From assembly GCA_036971715.1 (NCBI GenBank), contig JAVHJL010000006.1:3390768-3454767 (forward strand): a stretch of 64,000 bases of DNA, in the 5' to 3' direction. The notes beneath the pieces are model-generated. The model saw nothing but the letters and a program-made list of their open reading frames with translations. It searched no databases and was not told the DNA's origin. A program made the position numbers and the translations under genes. Every line of letters starts with the position of its first letter. The first letter of the stretch is position 1. Below are positions 25,443-36,732 of the stretch, one piece after another. This stretch comes from Arthrobotrys musiformis (lineage: Eukaryota > Ascomycota > Orbiliomycetes > Orbiliales > Orbiliaceae).

Positions 25443-26592
25443 CTCGATTACATTTGAAACTTCACTTCTTTTTCTTTCTTTTTATTAGTTTCTTCTGGTA
25501 TTCATGATCGCTCCAGTCTTGTACTCGGAGCCTGTTGGATTTATTTTGATCGGGGGAATCATAACGATGTTACGGCTCGAATCGGTTGGCCAATTGGTCG
25601 AACATTAGTCTGGGAGTCACTTACCTGCATGCAACGCAGGAGCGTCGAACATATCGGCGGAAGGAGGCTACATTGCGTTAGTATGTATTTAAAATATGAT
25701 ATCATGCAGAAGTTTCCATGCAGGTTTGCCGCTATTTCTTCTTTTCTCCCCCTTTTAAGACATACAACTCTAATTGAAGAAAACAGAAATGGTTACTAGC
25801 TGAGCTATTCTATTTTTTTCACATAATAAAGTTTCAATTTTTATTGTTTGAGTACTCTCATAAAGTATTTCTGTACTGGTTTTGTAGATGCAGCCAGCTG
25901 TGTCTAGTAAGAACCAGTACCGAGAACAGTGGGATCCGTAGATTCTTGGTACTGAGCGATAGATCATTTAGGCGCAACCCAAAGTCTGGATTTTGCCATG
26001 TACATACCTGTATTCAACGTTCTGTATTGATTTCTGGGGGCAATTTGACATAAAGGTTAAGTTTGTTGCGATTTGATATTTCTGGGCTTTGCATATCCGC
26101 TTAAGTGGGGGTTGGGGCTAGCTAGCTATGGTGGCCGGTGGTTATTCAAGGGTTTGGCTAGTCTCGTCCTCAGGCCCTTAACTTGCCAATGGTCCGATTC
26201 TAATTCTATATGCTAATTTAGAATTATTCTTAATGAGTATATCAATATTGGTCTTGCAGTGCCAGCCAGGACGGGAGTTCTCATCGACATCGAATGAATT
26301 CATGAATAGGATGTATCGATGTCGATATTTGCAGGATGCCTCGAGAGAGCAGTTTTGCGTTGAATTTGTTGGGTATTCATGAACAATCACGTGATAACAT
26401 GGGAGCCAATCACATGCCCGTTTGGGCCAAACCTCTTTGAGCTGCTGTTCGGCTAACCAAACGTCCTTCTTTCTGCGATTGCCAGGTCTCCCGCGGCCCA
26501 GCCGAAATTTGAACCGCGAACTTAAGACGCCAGCTTCGCCCTTCGAGGTCGCTTCCAATGCTTCCCTCGCTCTCTTTGTCGAATTTCCAAAC
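25443..26592. other. 1.15-kb gap, no supported gene
   Basis: 3' side of the C2 gene and upstream region of the thioesterase-like gene. The frame running into the next gene from 26422 is open but carries no conserved sequence before the ATG at 26593. A GCTAGCTAGCTA run lies near 26120. Confidence 0.5.
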
Positions 26593-27738
26593 ATGGCCCA
26601 GGTACCGACGTTCCTCGAGGCTTCGGCTGTTAAGCAGCTCACATCGCATACCTACTCCGGCAATCTCTCAAAGTCGTATTGTATAGGGTATGTGCCAAAT
26701 TAACATGAAATTACACTGTCATTTTATTCATATACAGAATCACTTATGTAGCATCTGCACTTAACTTCCTTGTCTCCCCCTTTCCCTTACCGAGGCGTTG
26801 CGATGTTTCGCTGTAGGACCTCCGTCAACGAGAATTATAATATTTCTAACTTGGTGTTTCTCAAGTATAGTGCAGTTCCAAATGGTGGATATGTAGCGGC
26901 AGTTATGTTACGGGCTGCAGCCACCCACATGACGACCACCCATGCACGGATATCCCCTCCGCAACAACATGCCATCTCATTCCATGGAATGTTCATGATT
27001 AAGACCAATGCCGGAGCCGTTGAGCTCAAGGTCACCGACACCAAAATTGGAAGAGGCTATAGCGTCCTCCACGTCGAATTGCTTCAGGAGGGCATGAGAT
27101 GCGTGAACGCATATGTTACAATGACTAACATTGATAACGAGAGTGGTCCAAACTTGAACACGTTTTGGGAAAAGCCCGACCCCGGTTTGGTTGGAAGGAA
27201 AAACTTAGATAAACTTTTAACCCCTGAAGGCGTAGAGGGCTGGTTTGAGCATCCTAAGCCCTTCGCCGACTTTCGGGAGGTTTCCAAGCGGACCCGCTTC
27301 TTTTCCTCCGTAAAGCCTACTCCTGGCGTGGTCAGCAATTGGGGAACTTTTACAAACCCGGCTGAAAGTATCACCAACGAGGCTATTGCTCTTATCGCCG
27401 ACTTGTTTGTTGGTGTGGTTGAACGGATGGAATCTGAGGCGGAGACAGGGGAAGGTAAACAGAGCGGCAGCGAAATGTTCCAAAGTGCAAAGTTCTGGTA
27501 TCCTACTCTGTCGTTCACTATGGATGTCAAGAAGTCCCTCCCGAAGGAAGGGGTCAAGTGGGTTTTCAGCAAGGTTCACAGCCAGCAAGTGAAGAACGGC
27601 AGATGGGACCTACAAGTCGTTATGCTAGACGAGGACGGCGAACTGCTAGCTACGAGTACTCAGGTCGCCCTGATGGTGGACGCCTCTAGGAACACCAAAC
27701 CAAGGGGCAAGAGAGACACCCCTGCTACAAAACTATAG
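26593..27738 (+). CDS. Thioesterase-like superfamily (double hot-dog) protein
   Basis: Exons 26593-26687 and 26871-27738 join in phase to 320 aa. The junction recreates the conserved SYCIG-AVPNGGYVA segment at the start of the first hot-dog domain. A TTCTAAC branch site lies at about 26843-26849, inside the 183-base intron. The first half contains QHAISFHGMF and a conserved VLHVELLQEGMRCVNAYVTM strand pair. The second half (from about residue 190) contains WYPTLSFTMDV and WDLQVVMLDEDGELLATSTQVALM. The family hydrolyses acyl-CoA thioesters. The substrate cannot be told from sequence, and neighbouring genes do not suggest a pathway. No targeting signal is evident. Confidence 0.8.
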
Positions 27739-30700
27739 ACAATATCCTTTGCATTTCAAATTCCTTGTATGTAGGTGTTTCTAGAAGGATAGAGTTGAGT
27801 AGACATACATATATAGATTATGTGCGCCCACGTTTTGTATTACAAGCCATGTGAATCTTACCCGCTTTTCCCCTTATGATGTTCTGGGTATGTGTCTAAG
27901 ATCTTAGGCTTCAAAGCCCTCGTAATAAGTGAGCAAGATAATCCTTGTGTTCCTCGGGTTTTTTTTCGGACTGGGCGTAATTACCGGCGGGAAGGCTGCG
28001 GTAGAACGTGGTGGTATACATGGCTTGGACTGGGAAAACGTGCTCGCGTGGCGATCAATTAAAATATTAGAAATCTATTTTTTGTCCGAACTGTTTTCTT
28101 TTTCTTATAGAGCTTCAGAGCCGTGAAGAACCTTCTCTAGGTATAATTTGGCCTGTAAACTCGTGGTCAGGGCCTCTGTGATCCTCTCCCCTAGGCAGCC
28201 ATTATATTTATAACGAGTGAACTGGACAGGTTATTTACTCGGCTGTGTATGTCAGGTCGGAGTAGCTTCCTGTTGCGAAATGTTTCATAGGCCCATCATG
28301 CGTATATACCCACTTATATCTGTAAGTATTCAAACAGAGCCTGCGTGTCGGCAGGCTAGCTATATTCCGTCGTCTCGTCATAGTTCACCTCTGTACTACT
28401 TCAGCTTTCCGCCGCGCATGCTACCCATCGTTGGATACTTCTGCCTATTTGCATTTTAAACCTGGCGGTTATAGATATATCATAATTAAATTGCATATTG
28501 AATCTTCGGGCGTCCATAACGGCTATGCTGAGGCTTTTAGCACATGTACAGAGACTAGATATCCGATATACAAAGGTTAATACGTACAGGGCTTATAGCT
28601 CGGAGTTGCAAGTCTATTATCATGTTGGGACGGTATGACGCGACGCGGTCGGCTGTACTCACTCGTACATGCATGTCATGTCCAGCGCTCGATGGGTCGG
28701 TTATACGTTATAACGTTGAAATCATCGTTAGTTAATATTGCTCGCCGTACGTGCATATCTCTCTCTATATAAAGCTAAATATATCTTATTTTGTATTCCT
28801 GGTTTGACCATAACTCCGGCCACGAGACAAATTTCTGACGTGGATCGTCTGACAGTTCGGAGATAGTTGTCCTTTCTTATCCATCTTAGGTATATCGACT
28901 AATCCTCGTCTATGAGAACTTAGAACTCAGTACTACAGTTTACATAATATGCAGTATCAGCGCGGCTGCTAGATGCAAAAGTCTACGAGGGCAACTGCAA
29001 CCGAAAACCTGTATAAGTTTAGAGTGGTATTCAATTGACCAAGTCACGGGCGCCTTGCATAGGGTAGTACAAAAGACGGGATGGGGGCAGAATTCAGTCC
29101 CATTGCCCTAAATCCAGCAAAAAACACCGGTTTCGTTCTCGAGGCCCAATGGTAAAGGAGATATACGTATACTGGTAGAGGAGAGCTTCTGGGTAGAGGC
29201 TGTAGGACAAGGCTTCGAGTTCCGAACCACGTTCAGGTCATCGGCCCCTCTCTTGGAATACATCTGGTGCTACGTTACTATACTTCTAGGCCTTCCGACT
29301 AAATACGGAGACATGGCGCTGGGTCGCAAGGATATACTGGCTCTAGGGAAAATATCAATGAGGATGATACATCATGTCAATCGCCGCGTACGCATATTCT
29401 ATTGCATGCCATGGGCTCATGATCACCCTGGCAATCGACAACGCAAATCCTACATAGTGTTTTGTTGGGAATTAAAGAAGGGTTCTGAGTCTCTGTTGAC
29501 TGGTCTAAACCGTCCAAATTTTCGAACATTCTAGCGGCGGGGGGCAGGGGTAAGAAGGATGGGCTGAACCTAATAATAGGGCAAACCAGTCTAAACTCTG
29601 AATGTGCAGGGCCAGAGTCTCGAAGAACTAACGGCTATGAAGATAGGAAGGTTAAAATTTAAAAGTTAGTTTATCAAATTGGGATGTACACAGTGTACAA
29701 GAGCTAGCCTCCACGAATTAGGTTTTCAAAGATGGTGCGTGTGTGTGCGTGCATGCGTGTGTGGATTTAAGGACTATTTCGAGCAGGGATGCGTCGATGT
29801 CGCCGTACGGAGAAACCCTGAGCTGAGGGACATTTTGATGTCATTCATTTGTTGACCGAGGCTGGCATAGCTAGGTAGTGCTAGCGCTAGTACCCCGAGT
29901 CTTTTCGATGCAGTAGTGACATCGCGAGGAAGCCATCTTAGCGTGCTTTGTCTCTGTGGCTTACCAGTTACCTTACGTCTATAGATCTACTGCGCATACC
30001 TTTATACGAGGGAGCTAGTAAATAAGCTATACATCTATACATGTAGTCACGCGTGCACGCCCAATAGAAATACCCTCGAGACGGCGCAGCTGCGTTTGGG
30101 CTATGAACCAGTGGCAAGCTCAAGCAATCATAAGGCTAGTTCACGGAATTATCTATTAGTAGCCGCTAGCGGGGTGTAGTGGTGTCTGATAGCCTTTTCG
30201 CTCTATCGAAACGGGCTTAGATATTTCGTCAATGGAGATCGCTGGAATTTTCAGTTCTTAATCAGATCCAACCCTTACTGCACTGGAGATACCATATATC
30301 ATTCTTGGGGTCCTCGAACATAGATGTAAAATTTCAAACCAAAACTTGGCGCTCATGACAAAATTTCCGGTAAATCTATGCGCTTTCTCCGAGTATAGTA
30401 TCCCAGAGGATAAGTGTTAGGGGCGTCTTGGTGGGTCTGTGTTACGTTACCACCCACGTCGAAATTAGTGCGTTAGTCATACCAATAGCACCATATAATT
30501 TAGCAGCGAGGTAGACTCGGTTGCACGCTCACCAAGTTGGATTGTTTGGATTTAGGCGTCCATAACACCCGGTGAAGCGGGGAATACCGAAAGAATCTGA
30601 AGGTGATTCGGGGTTTAATCATGTGGGACTCTTGCCGACTATTCTCATATATAGATCTCCGAATTGAACCAGGGCGGCAGTCGGCCGGCTGCTCTGTGCT

Positions 30701-30983
30701 AGCATAGCATCTATGTGTGGTGTCTATAAAGACTAGTGATCCCGCCTTTCAAGTTATTTTTTTTCAGGGCACCTTGCAGAAGGCATGAAAACGGAGCTCT
30801 CGAAGACTAATCCTAAATTTGACCGCAATTTTGCGAAAACAACCATTTCTTTTTGTCAATAAAAAAGCGACACGAGGATAAAGCTAAATATCTTGTTAAC
30901 TGCTGGAAGGGTCGTGGCCTAGATCTTGACCTGGCTAAATCCAAAACGTTTCCAATTTATATAGTCGTCGAGCTACGTCCACA
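27739..30983. other. 3.2-kb gap, no supported gene
   Basis: No frame above about 93 codons and none protein-like. A tRNA-like A box (GGCCCAATGGTAAAGG near 29136) is followed by a GCTTCGAGTTCC motif near 29212, but no cloverleaf closes. GT-rich steps lie near 29735-29765. Confidence 0.5.
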
Positions 30984-31862
30984 ATGTTTTGCAAATTCCT
31001 CCTTTTATTAAATTTTACCATTGCTCGTTTTGCGACGGCTTACCCAACATTGTATCCGGAGACAAATGAACTGCTCAAGTCACAAGCGACTCAGCTCGAC
31101 AGACTCTCAATCTTAAACAATAGTTCAGCCTGGTGTAAGCTACCCACATGTGTACATTGGCCGAGGGTTAAACATTTAAAGGAGCAAGAAAAAAAATTCT
31201 AACATTGGTAAACGCGATCGATCTACTCCATCAAAAGATTTCAACTTCGTTACACAATCATCCTATAGAAGGGATCCTGGCTCAGTCGTTACTGCAAGCG
31301 CAGCGAACTTTCCTGCCGTAATTGGCAATGGCATGGTAAGTTTCCTTGATATATCGTTGGCGCTGCGGCGTGTTCGTGGGATGGGGGTTCCTTTCACTAG
31401 GACAACATTGATATCGCGGCTAATTTCGTCGGTTTCGTCGAAACTATTTAGTCCTTAGCCTTAATAACACTAGCACCATGCGCTATACTACCCACGCACA
31501 TACACCCAAGAGCGGCCAACTACGTCATTGCAACGAGAGGTTCAACTAAGACGTACTTCTTTGAGGAGAATGGCGCTAAGCTCATTGTCAATACCCTCAC
31601 TCCAAATGCTATGACAATTTTCCCTCAAGCGTCTCTCCATACAATGTTTAACGAGGGATGCACCGAGGCAACCCTCGTTTCGGCACTTTCTAGCGAGGAC
31701 CCGGGTACCTTGACGTTTGCTAATTCACTTTTTGAACTACCCGTTGACCTTGTCAGCACTGCATTCGGAGGGGATATTTCGAGTTTCAGAAGCAGAGTGC
31801 CAAACCTGGCGAGTAACGCCATTACAGGGACGAGAGATTGTCTTGCAAGGTGCCGTAAGTGA
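30984..31862 (+). CDS. Secreted spherulin-1A/germin-type cupin
   Basis: Exons 30984-31134, 31238-31335 and 31452-31862 join in phase to 219 aa. Residues 1-19 are a signal peptide. The protein then follows the spherulin 1A layout: FNFVTQSS, then SVVTASAANFPAVIGNGM, then cupin motif 1 with HIHPRA (H99, H101), then motif 2 FPQASLHTMFN (H146). After this come SALSSEDPGTL and a DLVSTAFGG helix. The usual motif-1 glutamate position carries Asn106. The family is a single-domain, usually manganese-binding beta-barrel secreted under stress; some relatives are oxidases or dismutases, and the activity here is unknown. Slightly shorter than typical members, with all three conserved histidines kept, so it looks intact. 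The first intron junction is the least certain. Confidence 0.75.
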
Positions 31863-34435
31863 GATTGGGTCTTTTCAGGAGCAAGGGGTTCTGCATGATC
31901 TGAATGGATTCCGAAATCGGTTGTTTTCTCTTTACATCTTAACTTGATTAATGATGTCGATATATCTCAGATCTCTTTTTGAAAATCTACAAGCTATTAC
32001 AAAGACGTTAAACGTTTCCTCCATGGATCCAGTGGAAAGAAGGAGCATGACGAGAGTATGCTGTTCAAAAACGGACCAAAAAGGTTCTGGTAGTGATATA
32101 TTGAATCCGGGACTATTTTTCATCGGCAGGGTGCCTCAGCTGATCGCGATCGATTCCGTAAGGTTGGGCGAGATCTCGCGGCCTCGATGCATGTGGGTAT
32201 TTTGTGTTGACATGAGACCGATTGCAACAGCAACACCCGAACGAAACATGCAAGCAGCTGGATGTCTAAGACATGAGAAAAACGTCCCACATCCCGACTT
32301 TTACACAAATGTTTGACCGTCTGCAGTGGACCATGGACCAGAGCCGCAAACTTTAGCAGACATAACGTAGCTTCGACATTCGTCATCGGTTTCTCGACGA
32401 ATCATTATAGATGCCTGCTCAGACTTGCATTTGGGTCGTCCGCCCCCATCCTCGCGGCCGAGGTTCTAAGGGCTGCAAATTACATCTCTTAGAGGGGAAG
32501 CTGGGAAACATGCGGTAAAGAGTTTTCTAATCGAGATAGGCCAAAGGAAGCTTGAAAATTGTGACGGGTCTGAGGGTAATTGCGAAAGCGATGCATCGAT
32601 GACTTCAACCAGAAAGCTATGCATGCATCAATCAGATACCAGCAGATCGAACCCCGGCATTGAGCGACAATTTTAGTCCATTAGTGCTGCAAAGTTTTCA
32701 ACTACCCGAACTAAGGCGGTGGAGCCCGTCTCCGATCAAAAAAATTTTTAGAGCTGAGAGCTGAGAGAAGAAGCTGAAATATCCAAGCTCACCTAGTCTG
32801 ATGCAAGACGGCTCCGAAGTGCATACCAGCCACCTTGTTCCTGAGCAATCAATGGTGAGGGATCCGCCCGTGCCGAAACCGACGATTTCACCTTCTGGGG
32901 TTTGGCATGGCTCCCATAAAATGACCACTACAGCACGACAATAGCATGATGAAGAACGATTGGACAATGGCCTTTGGCAAAACAAGGCCTTTCGCATACT
33001 CATGCAGGTGCGGAGCAGAACCCTGGTTCTGTGGAACCAAGCTAAGTAATGAGATTTCGATGAGATCGAGACGAAAAAAAAATTCCGGGGGTGCGCCCAA
33101 TCGCGTCTTCTCAGCCAAGCGAAATGCATGCATTGCGTCGACTCAATTTCCAACCTTAGAAGTGACCTGACTTCCTCAGAGGGGGTTTTAATTTGATAAT
33201 CATGGGGATTTATCTCCCCTCCCCCCCACCCGTGAAGCTTGGAATGCTAGATGGGACCCTTGTCGGTGCATACATGGACGGTCGAGGCCCTCCCGTCGAG
33301 CAAAAAAAAGAAAGAAAGAAAAAACAATACCACGATCCAACTGACGTTGGAGAATACAGTCCTTTTTAGGGCGGTTTCATGAAGTTTCCGCGAGATCTTG
33401 AGAGCATATATATAAATTATTTTCCGCAGCCACCGCTAGTATGCCTTAGAGCCACTGCTAGCTGTGTAGTACGTAGCTATTCTCGGCCTGGTGGGTCGCG
33501 TCGGCCGGATGCCAGGCAAGTTTGCCTGGGCTAGCTGGGTAAAGCTTAGGGAACCCCATCGGCAGCTTTCAAGCCAGAGCTCAACCAATTCGGATGCAGG
33601 TAACTTCCCAGCTAATCCCGGGTTTTCGCATTCGCAATGCGAGGACAACGACGCGCAGCCTATCCTCACCAGAATGGGTAAAGCAGGCCCTTGAACTCAG
33701 TTTCCCGATGCAACTGTGAGCTTGCAAGATGCATTGAAGGTTTTTCAGGCCATCGGCTACGACATTTGATAGGTTTTGCATAAGCGAGATTCGGTCTCGG
33801 TTGGATTTGAAGGGCCTGCATCTTGCGTGAAAAGCGCCCTGCAGGAAATACATACGGCTCGCAGATTTTCACTTTCGAAGACTTCTGTTGAGAAAGCTTG
33901 CAGATTCGATGCCGTCACACCGGGGAATTCGGGTTGCACTTGTCGACTTCTCAGACATGTCCGGAAAGGCTAAACGACAAAAGAAAACGATGCACCTCTT
34001 TGCAGAAATTATCGTTGCCAGGGTGTCGGTTCCATTCAAAGTTGTCTTACGAGCAAAAAAAGGCCGTGTCTTTAGCTGAAGCTTTATCAGATCGGACCAT
34101 TTGCTACCCTGTCTTCTGCGGCCCCTGCCGCATGTTACGCAACATCACAGTTTCTTTTGCGACATGAAAATTCTCGAGGAATGGAACACGGCGATACGTC
34201 TTTATCCCCCGTTATTGTCCAATAGCCCCACACAAGAAGGGTCGCCGAGACTATCCAATAGCTAGCCTAATACCACATGGGTTTGCTGCTAGTTCGAGGT
34301 TATAAAATGCCACGCCCCTCCCGCTGCTTGTCTTCACAGATGACTCAATTGATTCTTCCAATATCAACTCAAGGACGGTCTCTTATCATTGGAACCTTTT
34401 AATACTTTACAATTACGGGATATCGACCTGTCATC
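31863..34435. other. 2.6-kb gap, no supported gene
   Basis: No frame with a recognisable motif. The last 220 bases form the promoter of the next gene. A purine-rich AAAGAAAGAAAG stretch lies near 33302-33325. Confidence 0.5.
34219..34307 (+). promoter_or_regulatory. Core promoter of the ATP-grasp/dioxygenase gene (two CCAAT boxes and a TATA box)
   Basis: CCAAT pentamers at 34219-34223 and 34255-34259 are followed by TATAAAA at 34301-34307, about 130 bases before the ATG. CCAAT boxes are bound by the Hap complex in ascomycetes. The ordered spacing suggests a genuine, regulated promoter. Confidence 0.55.
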
Positions 34436-36732
34436 ATGGAGCACATATACCAAATCGTTGACTGCAACACTACTGAACCAGCGCTTGGTTCCGACGTGTC
34501 AAATTTAAACTCCAAGCAAGTCGAGCTAAGCAGTACTATCTTTCCAGTGTCGCAATCGGGCGATAATCTGGCGGCGTTGATCGGAAAAGTCTCTGTTCCC
34601 CCAATCTACACGAGCCCTCAATATCTTCGTTATATTCAGAATGTCAGCAAACTCCTTTATACTGCAGTTACAGATATCGTATCCAGATGGTGGGAAGAGT
34701 CTGATCTATCGAGTGCCATACCGCTCGATCCTAAGTTCGAGAGGCTTCTGCGGCGACTTGACCATGAAGGTGTTACATGGCGCAGCGGGAGTTGGCGACC
34801 AGATTTCCTAGTCGAGGAAAGTGCGGAGGCGGCATACCCTAGGATAAAAATATGTGAAATCAATGCGAGATTTGGATTCAATGGATTTTTCTGCACTCTT
34901 GCAGTTGCCAATGGATTTTATCGCGACGACAACTCTAGGTTCCAACCCGCTTTCTCACAGGTAGGAGAGATAAAATTATTATGCTGTATTCCAAAGGCCC
35001 AGTGTTAACAGCTTCTGGTGTTTAGTTCGAGGATGTTTTTGGCCATGTATTTGACCTCACGAAGCCAGTACACATTTTGAAAGGGAGAGAGGTTGGATAT
35101 GATATCCACCATCTACCGCATGTGCTCCGGACAAAAGTCGTCTTCGCCGATGTCTCACAGCTACAAATTATCGCAACTAGTGCTGGGAATAGATTAGTGC
35201 AGGTTGCCGATGGGCGAGAAACAGAAGTCTCTCAGATTGTCCTCGAGCTCCACCAGGACGAACTTCTTTCTTTGTCTGAACCTTTGCTGTGGGAGATCTC
35301 GATCCGATCCAGGATCAATGATATGCGAACTATCATGCTAGTGCACGACAAGAGAATGCTGGGTTTAGTTCGCCATCAGCTTGTGAACCTCGTCACCCGA
35401 AATATTCTTTCGATTCAAGCCGCTGCCGTCTTGGAAAACTCGATCGCAGAGACATGTCTACCTGGCACTCTTGAGTACCAGGCTGCGTCGAGTAGCGAAA
35501 GAGCGCAGCAATGGCTTTTCAAGCCAGCCGGTAGTGGGAAGGGTGCTGGAATAATCTTCCGCCACGATCTTGCTGAAGAAGAATGGCAAGCCCTCCTATC
35601 GACCACCAAGGTTTCTCATGTCCTCCAGCGCGCAGTTAATCACAAGCGGCTGGACCTAGTGATGCCGGTGGAAGGCTCGATGGAAGTAGTTCCATGGGAT
35701 ATTGTGGGGACTTTTTTCATGGTGGATGGGTACTTCAACGGGATGGGCCCGTGGAGATCATCGGCAGAGAAGATCTGTGCTCTATCGAGGGGCGGCAGCT
35801 GGATGATTGGAGTTTGTGATCGAGAATGCCTTCCATTCCCAATGCACCCCAAGCCAAGCGAAACCCGTCGCCCATCGAGGGCCATCTCAGAACACAGCAC
35901 CGATCTTATGGTCTTCCCGCCAAGAATTATCGACGCGTTTTCTCCCTCGTGTGGTGCCACTGGTGGTCATGTTTCAGAGGTCCATCGGTCGCTCGAAGAA
36001 CACGGGGTGGCGCTCGTCCGCCTGAATTTTGAGGACCCATCTTCGGATTATCTGGTTTCCCTGGTAAGAGACGGCTTGCACCCGAAGCACGGTCATGGTT
36101 TGCCGGTGGACCATTCACAGAAAAAGGGTTGGCTGTGGGATGTCAAACCAATCCACGGCAAAGTTCACACCGCAAACGACCCTCTCGCCAGAAGCGAGAC
36201 AATGAACGTTTTCCCTTGGCACACCGACTGCTCGTTTGAAGCGAACCCTCCCCGCCACTTTGCTTTGCATGTGCTCCACGCGGACAGGTTTGGGGGTGGG
36301 GCATTGTCGCTCGTTAGAACAAGCGATATCATACAAGAGCTTTGCGAGGAGACGATCAGCAAGTTGTGCATGCCCGAGTTTGTTTTCGCCGTTCCAGACG
36401 AGTTTGACAAGGGGAGTTCCCAGACTTTAGTTGGGGCATTACTTGATATGAGCAACGGAGAACCAAAGCTTCGGTTCCGCCGTGATATCATCAGCGCTTT
36501 GACCGAAGGGGCGGAACTGGCCCTCCAGGAGCTCGATAAGGTCCTTGAGGAATGTCAATCATCGTCGGGGAGGTCGTTAAGGAAAGTTATGAGGGCCGAG
36601 GACTTGCCTGACGGTATGGTAATTGTTGTGGACAACGCTAAATGGCTCCACGCACGCAACCAGGTCAATGACCCGGACAGGCACCTTCGTCGGGTTCGGT
36701 GGAACGCACAACCCTTCCCAGCTACCACTTGA
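34436..36732 (+). CDS. ATP-grasp-like / TauD-type Fe(II)-2OG dioxygenase fusion protein
   Basis: Exons 34436-34960 and 35026-36732 join in phase to 743 aa. The C-terminal third (about 490-743) is a TauD/TfdA dioxygenase. The iron triad reads HTD (H574, D576) in NVFPWHTDCSFEANPPRH, and the distal His is H717 in WLHARNQ, followed by an Arg-rich 2OG-binding stretch. The N-terminal part resembles ATP-grasp ligases of the glutathionylspermidine-synthase type. It has ICEINARFGFNGFF near residue 139, a Gly-rich FKPAGSGKGAG loop at 340-350, and a VGTFFMVDGYFNGMGPWRSS segment followed by ALSRGGSW. The combination suggests ligation (amide or ester) and oxidation of one small molecule. No signal peptide, so cytosolic. 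The neighbours do not form an evident pathway. The ATP-grasp assignment is less certain than the TauD one. Confidence 0.75.

Noticed and set aside
29130..29235. Possible tRNA with A box near 29136 and B-box-like GCTTCGAGTTCC near 29212
   Set aside because: The T stem does not pair, no acceptor stem closes, and the spacing would need a long intron.
32698..33153. 151-codon minus-strand frame
   Set aside because: Random-like composition with no motif; lies in a gap with other similar-length chance frames.
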